This document shows positions 6,976 through 13,605 of a DNA stretch of 21,687 nucleotides, in pieces. Source of the DNA: a virus. The notes beneath the pieces were generated by a model, which ran no database searches, was not told where the DNA came from, and saw only the letters and a list, made by a program, of their open reading frames with translations. The translations under genes and the position numbers were made by a program. Location: positions 1-21,687 of the IMG/VR virus record IMGVR_UViG_3300006810_000471. One strand, 5' to 3'. The stretch's first letter is position 1. Every line of letters begins with the position of its first letter.

Positions 6976-6981
6976 TATTAA

Positions 6982-7740
6982 TTACCACGGAACGTCGTCA
7001 GAGTTACTGCCGTCGTCACCCTCCTGCTCGTGCTTAACAACTACGTCGCCAGCGCGGATGCTCTTGGCAAACTCGCGTGCGTGTTGATACGCATCGACCT
7101 GATTTGTTTCAGCCAACGACTCCTCAAGCTCAACACTCCAACCCCACCAATCGCCTTTGTTGTTGTTCTCGTGCTGTGTCGTAAGCTTATATGTGTACGC
7201 AAAACGTGGCGGCTTGAATATGCCGTTCGCACCTTGCATCGTGCGACTGCTAACCACCGTGTTCCACGCTCTGGACTTCTTGAGCTGTGTAGATTTCATC
7301 GGTATCAAGGCAGCTTCCAGCGTCCCATCCTCTTGTTTTATAAGAACAAAATGCTGATGTGTCTCTTCGATGTAATTACCACCACCGCCTACAATCACGT
7401 CTTTGTTGGTGGACGGATCACGCTCTGTTTCAGGGCGCTTATCATCCTTCTGATAAATGTTAACGGGAGCCCCAGGACCTGATCCACGCGGAGCCCATTC
7501 GATAAACACACGCTGATATGCACAAGGAATAACAGTGACACCGTCTTCCGGTTTCCACTGCTGCCCTGTTACTTCCTGCAATATCGTGCCGTTATCCTTA
7601 TCAATTTTAAGGAATGGAATCTTGACGTCATCTTGATCAAGAGTCTCACCCATAGTCTCAGCATCGGCCTCAAATAGCGAGACTGCCGCCAACTCCGTAC
7701 TAGCCTTTTCGGCCACTTCTTTTTTCTTTGCTTCTGCCAT
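6982..7740 (-). CDS. Putative single-stranded DNA-binding protein (252 aa)
   Basis: I do not recognise a named family with certainty. The C-terminus (EGDDGSNSDDVPW, 240-252) is a flexible acidic tail ending in hydrophobic residues, closely resembling the DDDIPF-type tails with which SSB and T7 gp2.5 proteins recruit replication partners. The N-terminus (1-20) is charged and helical. Residues 38-210 look beta-rich with several aromatic residues (W62, W82, W159, W198, W199, W201), suitable for an OB-like fold that stacks on bases. It lies upstream of primase, helicase and polymerase. It is set apart by the terminator directly after its stop, as expected for a protein needed in far greater amount. 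An AAAGG ribosome-binding site overlaps the end of the preceding gene. Alternatives include a recombination mediator. Confidence 0.6.
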   Translation of the reverse strand: MAEAKKKEVAEKASTELAAVSLFEADAETMGETLDQDDVKIPFLKIDKDNGTILQEVTGQQWKPEDGVTVIPCAYQRVFIEWAPRGSGPGAPVNIYQKDDKRPETERDPSTNKDVIVGGGGNYIEETHQHFVLIKQEDGTLEAALIPMKSTQLKKSRAWNTVVSSRTMQGANGIFKPPRFAYTYKLTTQHENNNKGDWWGWSVELEESLAETNQVDAYQHAREFAKSIRAGDVVVKHEQEGDDGSNSDDVPW

Positions 7741-7746
7741 TTTTCG

Positions 7747-8319
7747 TTAACCTTTTTTAATGTTTGCGCGTTGACCCACATAAGCTCCGAACAAGTCCAT
7801 CGGAAACTGCTTGCCCGATTCAACCTGGTCTTTTACAAATGCTTTCAGGGTCTGTGGATGAATGTCCCGCTTCTGTGCGGCAGGGTAGCCCTGACCAGCA
7901 AGAGAGGACATGAGGTCATTAGCCATTTGGTCTTCGCCGCGACCAAATTGACAACTAATAACGTTCTTGATGATATCGTCATACCCATTTTCTTGCAGCC
8001 AACTATAAGCAGAATCTCGGTTTTCAACCTTGATATAAGCGCCATAAGTTGGTTTTAGCTCGACTTTGGAACCGTCTTCTAGTTCCATTTTGGATACGCC
8101 GACTTCGTGTAGCAAAGCGGGAAGGTCTTCGTCGGTCAGCTTCAGCAAATCTTTCTTGCTCTGTTTGAGCTTACTGTCTAAGAGTTCTATTTCGTCTTGC
8201 TTGTTTCGGACAGCTCTTGCAACTTCAGCAATGCTGGCCACGCCACCGGTATCGAGGGATTCTACGGCAGACCCACCGGACTGATCTGCTTCCATTTCTG
8301 CAAAGAGGTCATCGACCAT
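7747..8319 (-). CDS. Conserved early phage protein with coiled coil (190 aa)
   Basis: The start is the ATG at 8317-8319, with an AGGAG ribosome-binding site 8 nt upstream. The frame continues to 8430, but those codons cover the promoter. The protein has an acidic N-terminus, a coiled-coil segment (about 34-62), a middle beta-rich region (ELEDGSKVELKPTYGAYIKV, 79-98) and a C-terminal helical motif (IHPQTLKAFVKDQ, 153-165, then FPMDLFGAYVG). Proteins of this build are common beside SSB-like genes in marine phages, but I cannot name a function. It is the first gene of the replication operon and its stop lies 6 nt before the SSB-like start. Confidence 0.75.
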   Translation of the reverse strand: MVDDLFAEMEADQSGGSAVESLDTGGVASIAEVARAVRNKQDEIELLDSKLKQSKKDLLKLTDEDLPALLHEVGVSKMELEDGSKVELKPTYGAYIKVENRDSAYSWLQENGYDDIIKNVISCQFGRGEDQMANDLMSSLAGQGYPAAQKRDIHPQTLKAFVKDQVESGKQFPMDLFGAYVGQRANIKKG

Positions 8320-8358
8320 CGTTTTTCTCCTTTCGTGATTAAAGGACATGTTTTGCCC

Positions 8359-8388
8359 TTGCGGAGGAGGATAATAGTCCCATATAAT
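8359..8388 (+). promoter_or_regulatory. Promoter for the SNF2 helicase gene
   Basis: A perfect -10 box TATAAT (8383-8388) is preceded after 18 nt by TTGCGG (8359-8364). Transcription would begin near 8395, about 22 nt before the ATG at 8417. The -10 box lies inside the spacer of the opposing minus-strand promoter. Confidence 0.55.
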
Positions 8389-8400
8389 CTCAGAAGTCAA
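8371..8400 (-). promoter_or_regulatory. Promoter of the leftward replication operon
   Basis: On the minus strand TTGACT (8395-8400, 5/6 match) and TATTAT (8371-8376, 5/6 match) are separated by 18 nt. Transcription from near 8364 gives a leader of about 45 nt carrying the AGGAG site of the 190-aa gene. It is the only clear promoter upstream of the primase-helicase-polymerase genes. Confidence 0.65.
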
Positions 8401-8416
8401 GTGTAAATAGAAAGCC

Positions 8417-9868
8417 ATGTATAAATTCAAAACAACACCTTACGAACACCAAAAAACTGTCTTTGACCAGTCTTGGACGTCTAGCATGTATGCGCTGTTC
8501 ATGGAAATGGGCACGGGTAAATCCAAGGTAGCGATAGATACCATGGGCGCTCTGTTCAAGCGCAAAGACATAGATACGGCCCTTATCCTGGCACCCAAAG
8601 GCGTCTACGATAACTGGGTCAGGAAAGAAATACCGGCACATCTGCCCGACGACATACCCACTCGGATAGTGCGTTGGCAGCCCAACTTTACAAAGAAATT
8701 TACCCAAGAAATCAAAGACATAGCTTTGAGAGAGAACCGTGAGCCGGGGACGTTGCACATCCTGATTATGAACATAGAAGCGTTGTCCACGAAGAAAGGG
8801 GCGGCCTCTGCGATTAAATTTTTGCAGCTAAACCCAGACAACATATCTATCGTTGATGAAAGCACCACGATCAAAAACCGCAAGGCGCAGCGGACTAAAA
8901 CGGTGCTTGAGATTGGCCGGGCATCAAAATATCGCCGCATCCTGACCGGTAGCCCCATCACCAAGACACCTATGGATTTGTTTAGCCAGTGTGCCTACCT
9001 GGGCGACGACGCCTTGGGCTACACCAACTACTATGCTTTTCAAAATCGCTACGCCGTGACGCAGCAGCGGAGCATGGGGCATCGCAGCTTTCAGAAGATT
9101 GTGGGCTTTAGACGTCTTGAGGAGCTTACCGACAAGCTAGACCAGTTCAGCGCCCGGGTGTTGAAGCGTGACTGCTTGGACTTGCCGGACAAGGTATATA
9201 TGGCGCGCAACGTGCCGTTGACCACGGAGCAGGTGAAGGTATACGGGCAGATGAAAGAACTAGCCCTGGCCCAGATGGAGGGTGGCGAGTTGGCCACCAC
9301 CGCGTCGGTGCTTACACAGATCATGCGCCTGCAATCCATTGTTTGTGGGCACTTACGAACGGACGACGGTGAGATACAAAGCATCAAGAACAACCGCCTG
9401 CCTGAATTGATGAACGTCGTGGAAGAGGCGCAGGGCAAAGTAATTATCTGGGCGACGTTTACGCAGGACTTGTTGAATATCCAGGAGGCGTTGTCCGAGG
9501 TGTACGGAGAGGACTCTGTTGCTATTTACTACGGAAGCACGCCACAGGATGAGCGGCAGGACATTGTGGATAAATTCCAAGACACCGAGTCTCCGCTTAG
9601 ATTCTTTGTTGGTCAGCCCAAGACAGGCGGGTACGGTATCACTCTTACTGCTGCGGACACGGTGGTTTACTATTCTAATTCTTACGACCTGGAACTTAGG
9701 CTACAGTCTGAAGACAGAGCGCACCGTATCGGCCAAGAAAATAGGGTCACGTATATTGATTTAGTTTCACGTGAAACAATAGACGAAGTGATACTGAACG
9801 CGCTACGCCAGAAGATTAATCTGGCGAGTACAGTTCTGAATGAAGACTTCGGTGAGTGGCTGCGTTAG
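8417..9868 (+). CDS. SNF2-family superfamily 2 DNA helicase/translocase (483 aa)
   Basis: This is an ATP-dependent double-stranded DNA translocase. Motifs in order: a Q-motif-like PYEHQ (8-12), Walker A MGTGKS (31-36), motif Ia LAPKGV (58-63), Walker B VDES (146-149), motif III LTGSP (176-180), motif V GGYGITLTAAD (404-414), and motif VI QSEDRAHRIGQ (430-440, arginine finger). All are intact. At 483 aa it is a minimal version with no extra domains. It is transcribed rightward from its own promoter, opposite to the flanking operons, and its ribosome-binding site is weak (AGAAAG). Its TAG shares two bases with the stop of the oppositely directed 1245-aa gene. Phages commonly carry such proteins for replication, recombination or remodelling of DNA-bound proteins; the exact substrate is not known. 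A parS-like palindrome lies inside codons 449-454. Confidence 0.93.
   Translation: MYKFKTTPYEHQKTVFDQSWTSSMYALFMEMGTGKSKVAIDTMGALFKRKDIDTALILAPKGVYDNWVRKEIPAHLPDDIPTRIVRWQPNFTKKFTQEIKDIALRENREPGTLHILIMNIEALSTKKGAASAIKFLQLNPDNISIVDESTTIKNRKAQRTKTVLEIGRASKYRRILTGSPITKTPMDLFSQCAYLGDDALGYTNYYAFQNRYAVTQQRSMGHRSFQKIVGFRRLEELTDKLDQFSARVLKRDCLDLPDKVYMARNVPLTTEQVKVYGQMKELALAQMEGGELATTASVLTQIMRLQSIVCGHLRTDDGEIQSIKNNRLPELMNVVEEAQGKVIIWATFTQDLLNIQEALSEVYGEDSVAIYYGSTPQDERQDIVDKFQDTESPLRFFVGQPKTGGYGITLTAADTVVYYSNSYDLELRLQSEDRAHRIGQENRVTYIDLVSRETIDEVILNALRQKINLASTVLNEDFGEWLR
9763..9778. promoter_or_regulatory. parS-like ParB-binding palindrome inside SNF2 gene
   Basis: The sequence AGTTTCACGTGAAACA contains the 14-bp perfect palindrome GTTTCACGTGAAAC (9764-9777). 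It matches the widely conserved bacterial parS consensus TGTTNCACGTGAAACA at every position but the first. In frame it encodes V-S-R-E-T of the SNF2 protein. No other full match was seen in the window. No parA or parB gene is present here, so a host ParB, or one encoded elsewhere in the genome, would have to bind it. Confidence 0.5.
9806..9826. other. Hairpin near the convergent gene ends
   Basis: CGCCAGA (9806-9812) and TCTGGCG (9820-9826) form a perfect 7-bp stem with a 7-nt loop, about 40 bp before the convergent stop codons. Neither strand has a T-run next to it, so it is not a standard terminator. It could protect or shape the 3' ends of the late transcript, which must end in this region. 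It may be chance. Confidence 0.3.
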
Positions 9869-12800
9869 CCCTGCCCGCGTATTATTCCGCTTGTTATATC
9901 TGTGGGAAACAACTCTGCAAACTGCCTACGACTTTGCTGTAGATTAGATTGCGGTGCAGCCGCTTGTGGCCTGGGGGCCGTGGGCCGTGGTTGTGGTGCT
10001 ACCTGCCGGGCGGGAGGTGGAACAGGACGTCGGGTCTCTCCCTGGATGGTTTGACTGATAGGAACGTTACGTGTGGTTTGCTCCACCGCTGTGGGCTGCC
10101 TATCGGCACCGGTCGGTGTTCCACGGTATTTGGAAGGCTCTAAGATGTCCGCCAGGGCTCGTCCACCGGCTGTCGTCAGCACAGCTTTTAGCCTTCGGCT
10201 TCGAGCTAGTTCTTCTACATCTGCTCGGGACTCCATTTTCTTTAACAGGTCTGCCATAAGCAATGGGTCCTTAGCAGCTTCCGTTAAAAACTCCCAAGCA
10301 CGGCCTTGTGGAAGTTTAGTTAAAATACCTCGGGCAAGTTCTGCACCAGCCGAGGGAATCATTATTCCGCCTCGATCTCCTAAGCCAAATCTACGAGCTA
10401 AAGTGCCTGCCGCACCGGCACCAATGAAACGTGCCGCAAAAGCTTCAAAAAAGCCTGGTTCTGTTATTAGCTCTGCGCCTTCAACACCTTCCATGCCAGG
10501 AGTCGGGCTTTCTAAAGTTTCTTGAAACCTTTGTCCACGAGAAATAAGTTCTTTCATGTTCTTGAACTCATTGGCTCCATCTGCGTCCGCAAGAAGACCC
10601 TTACGTTGCAAAACATCCATAACCGAGCTTTGCTTACGAGACATTGGCTCAAAGAGGTAACGGTTTAGCTTGTTGAAATCTATAGAACCATCGCTTCGTT
10701 TGGCGTGGTTATACGCAGCGTCGTAGATAGCAAGCTTCAAACCTTCCATTACGTTTTCATCTTTAGACTTTCTAGAAAAAGCAATCAGACGGTTTAAGTT
10801 TTGTTCTGCTTTAGGATTAATCTTGACACCTGGAGAGCCTACCAAGCGGTCTATCTCAGCCGTCGGGTTAGTATCTTTACCCAAGAAAGCTCGGAAAGAA
10901 GCTATCTTATCTAGTTGTTTGTCTGCTCTTTCAAGACCTTCTTGTGTGCTTCGAAGCAGAACTTCTGCCGTGTTGGCGTCTTGCAGCTCTTGGTACAGAT
11001 TAGGATACCGCTCTTGTATAAAGCCGCCTTTTTGTCGTAAAAAAGTCTTCAATCGAGCAGGGTTGAGCCGAGGGCCGTCAGGTGTCTGGTCTAAAGCGTT
11101 AGCGGCGACCGCTCTCAAGATGGTCTCTTCTGCACCTTTTATGCTTCCACGCAACTCATCCAGGGCCATGGTTCGAACATCAAAAGGCCCGCGAACGTCG
11201 GAGCTTGCGTTGATGGCAAAGTTTATAGCCTCATCTATTTGTAAAGATCGCGCGGTAGCGGCCTCTCCTGAACCGGCTAAGAACTTTTCTGCTGCAAGCT
11301 CGGGAATAATTCGATCACGTCCACTGGTCGTCTTTGCAACCAGATCGCCGCCAAAAGCTCGGGTAAACACGTCGTTAAGCTGTTTACTGAACGAATTAGC
11401 CGTGCTTAGATCGCGCATGAACTCATACTCTTTCTTGCCTAACTGGTCGATCTGCTCTTTAGACATCTTCTGAAAGTTTTTAGCGCCTATGTCATCGTCT
11501 GCCGCTTTAGCTAACTTGGCATAGAAACCTGCTTCAACGCCCTCGCCTTTTGACTCACGGGCCAAGCGCAGCATGTCTGATCTAAATTTAATCAGGTCAC
11601 CGGATGTTATAGGAGCTGTTTCGGTTGCAGCGACGCCTTTTATCTGGTCAAGATCGTCTTTGTTTACGGCCGCTCGACCTCTAGCCAAACTTGCGATTGC
11701 CTCTTCTTCTGTGTCATAAGCGGCATTACGGTAGCCAACAATATCGTCTTGTTCGCGCGTTCTTCGGTACAGTGCAGTCTGCGCTTCAAACCTGCCGTCG
11801 CTCCTACGCACGACGCGGCCCACTTCCTCTGTCATGAGAGACGCGGCCTCACCTATGTCACCATCTCGGCCTACGAGGTCGTCCTTGCTTCTAACCTTAT
11901 CGATTTTATAAAGTGGTTCACCTTCTGTGTTCGTAGAGCGTCTAATAAAAACGCCACTTCTAGGGTCTATGTTGTAGTCTGGCGCAACGCCTTCATCGCC
12001 GCCTCGGGCACGATTTACAAACGCCTGAATAATCTTAGAGACGCCCAGTTCTTTTTCGGGGTATGACAAAAACTCATCGTCATAAGCTTTGACAACGGAG
12101 TCACCACTCATTGGCATCGTTTGATCAATGCCCTGGTACAATTGTTTCTCAATCTCTCGAACATCATCTAATGCTTTGATGATGCCTTGTTTGAGAGCAG
12201 TGCCCGCTTGTATTTTTGCAGCAGAATCAGTGCCTTGTATCTTTTCTATGCGCTCAAGAGCAGACGATATTCTCAGATTGAGGATGCTTTCCATGCGCTG
12301 CTTGAACAACCTTTGTTGCGCCCGACTAGCCGCGCCCAACAGGGCCGGATCATATGTGTCGAACAAATCGTCCACCAACTTAGAAACAGCTTGGCTCCCG
12401 GCACGGCTACGATTTAATATTTCTTGCCTCGCCTTGGGGTCGCGCTGCATGACGATCTGTTGAATAGTTTTTAGAAAAAGGTTATTTGTCTTTTCCGCCG
12501 AGGTAAAGATAGGTGTCTCACGTCTCGTTTCACGGGCCGCGCCAATGTCTATATCTAAGTCATCCGCCTCTTTCATTAAGAGTTCAAGCACTTCATCAAA
12601 AGAACTAACGGCCTCTTCCGGCAAATCCGCTCTAATACTAGCAAGGTCTTTAGCCACTTTATTTCTAGCACGAGCGTCGGCTCCGCCACCACCCGGTACA
12701 AAAGTCCGAATTGTGCGAAAAACGTCCGGTATCGTACCTAGCACCAAGCTGGTCGGATTAAATACGCCTGCGAGTAACTCCGTAGTTAGCCGCAAGCCTA

Positions 12801-13602
12801 AATTTCCTGGGTCTAACTTTTCTGAAAGACCCCCGGCTACGGCAGCAGAGGTTCCCGCAGTTAATTCGGTAAGAGCCGCAGCGCCAGGGGCACGAGCAGC
12901 GGTTTCAAAGCCTTTGGTTAAAAATCCTTCTGCTTTACCCAGTCCGCCCCCGACAGCGCGATTGAAAGCGTTTATCATTCCGGGGTTGTCCGCCGCCACC
13001 GACAAGAACTCGGCTGCACCCAAGTTTATGGGATTTACGGTTGCTTCCGCAGATATGCCCAGCTTTTGACCAATGCCGGTCTGGCCTATTTTGGCCAAAG
13101 CACCACGACCAATAACCGGGGCACCTCCGCCAACCACAAAGCCCAAGGTTTCTCCACCTATCTCAAAGGGCCGTGCGCCGGGAGTTATTTGCCCTGTAGT
13201 ATCGGTGGCCTCTCGTACAACAGCTTTAGCGCCCTCTCCTACAACGGCACCTAAGCCACCTCCAATTAACGCGCCGCCTATACCACCAATAAGTTTTGCG
13301 ATAGGTGGTCCCGGTGTTGCGGACAAACCCGTAGAAAAGCCTCGTTTTAAACCATACAACGATGCGGGGGCCGTGGTCCCTGCTGTAAGAGCCGCCTCTT
13401 CTGCGGCAAGACGCAGTCCACCGACGTCACGGACATCGGCCACGTTGTATTGAATGATATCGTCGTCAGATAGCCCGGCTTCGCGGGCACCTTGATAGTC
13501 ATAACCGCGCCGTCCAGATACGTGGCGGGCTATGTCCTCAGAATTCAAACCCGCTTCTGTGGCGGCCTGTATGTCAAACGACAGCTTGGGAGGCGTTGCC
13601 AT
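9865..13602 (-). CDS. Large virion protein, probable internal/ejection protein (1245 aa)
   Basis: The longest gene, last of the late operon. Two copies of a short motif open the protein: FDIQAATEAGLNSEDIARHV (9-28) and YDYQGAREAGLSDDDIIQYN (34-53). This duplicated element is common at the start of large phage virion proteins. Hydrophobic glycine-rich stretches follow at 103-129 (many GxxxG-type steps) and 150-167, which could insert into a membrane. The long middle is helical and charged. The C-terminal 70 residues are rich in Pro, Gln and Arg, then end in a conserved-looking ELFPTDITSG tip. The position and build fit an internal core or ejection protein of a podovirus, or less likely a tape measure. 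No enzymatic domain is evident. The ATG at 13600-13602 has a GAAGG about 10 nt upstream. The stop overlaps the SNF2 stop. Confidence 0.8.
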   Translation of the reverse strand: MATPPKLSFDIQAATEAGLNSEDIARHVSGRRGYDYQGAREAGLSDDDIIQYNVADVRDVGGLRLAAEEAALTAGTTAPASLYGLKRGFSTGLSATPGPPIAKLIGGIGGALIGGGLGAVVGEGAKAVVREATDTTGQITPGARPFEIGGETLGFVVGGGAPVIGRGALAKIGQTGIGQKLGISAEATVNPINLGAAEFLSVAADNPGMINAFNRAVGGGLGKAEGFLTKGFETAARAPGAAALTELTAGTSAAVAGGLSEKLDPGNLGLRLTTELLAGVFNPTSLVLGTIPDVFRTIRTFVPGGGGADARARNKVAKDLASIRADLPEEAVSSFDEVLELLMKEADDLDIDIGAARETRRETPIFTSAEKTNNLFLKTIQQIVMQRDPKARQEILNRSRAGSQAVSKLVDDLFDTYDPALLGAASRAQQRLFKQRMESILNLRISSALERIEKIQGTDSAAKIQAGTALKQGIIKALDDVREIEKQLYQGIDQTMPMSGDSVVKAYDDEFLSYPEKELGVSKIIQAFVNRARGGDEGVAPDYNIDPRSGVFIRRSTNTEGEPLYKIDKVRSKDDLVGRDGDIGEAASLMTEEVGRVVRRSDGRFEAQTALYRRTREQDDIVGYRNAAYDTEEEAIASLARGRAAVNKDDLDQIKGVAATETAPITSGDLIKFRSDMLRLARESKGEGVEAGFYAKLAKAADDDIGAKNFQKMSKEQIDQLGKKEYEFMRDLSTANSFSKQLNDVFTRAFGGDLVAKTTSGRDRIIPELAAEKFLAGSGEAATARSLQIDEAINFAINASSDVRGPFDVRTMALDELRGSIKGAEETILRAVAANALDQTPDGPRLNPARLKTFLRQKGGFIQERYPNLYQELQDANTAEVLLRSTQEGLERADKQLDKIASFRAFLGKDTNPTAEIDRLVGSPGVKINPKAEQNLNRLIAFSRKSKDENVMEGLKLAIYDAAYNHAKRSDGSIDFNKLNRYLFEPMSRKQSSVMDVLQRKGLLADADGANEFKNMKELISRGQRFQETLESPTPGMEGVEGAELITEPGFFEAFAARFIGAGAAGTLARRFGLGDRGGIMIPSAGAELARGILTKLPQGRAWEFLTEAAKDPLLMADLLKKMESRADVEELARSRRLKAVLTTAGGRALADILEPSKYRGTPTGADRQPTAVEQTTRNVPISQTIQGETRRPVPPPARQVAPQPRPTAPRPQAAAPQSNLQQSRRQFAELFPTDITSGIIRGQG

Positions 13603-13605
13603 ATT

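Noticed and set aside
7030-7482. 150-codon plus-strand open frame
   Set aside because: It is antisense to the SSB-like gene; the hydrophobic, Cys-rich product is typical of a shadow frame.
8320-8430. Longer start for the 190-aa early protein
   Set aside because: The extension covers the promoter region and part of the divergent SNF2 gene. The internal ATG has a strong AGGAG.
9806-9826. Hairpin as a bidirectional terminator
   Set aside because: The stem is only 7 bp and neither strand has a T-run, so it is recorded only as a hairpin.
5398-9868. A TOTE-type defence or conflict system made of the AEP primase and the helicases
   Set aside because: The primase domain is named after such systems, but it sits in a standard phage replication operon next to polymerase and SSB-like genes. 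The SNF2 gene is in a different transcript, and no nuclease or toxin partner is visible.
10823-11473. 216-codon plus-strand open frame
   Set aside because: It lies wholly opposite the 1245-aa virion gene. Its Ser/Arg/Ala-rich, low-complexity product is what the complement of that gene gives. No ribosome-binding site or domain supports it.
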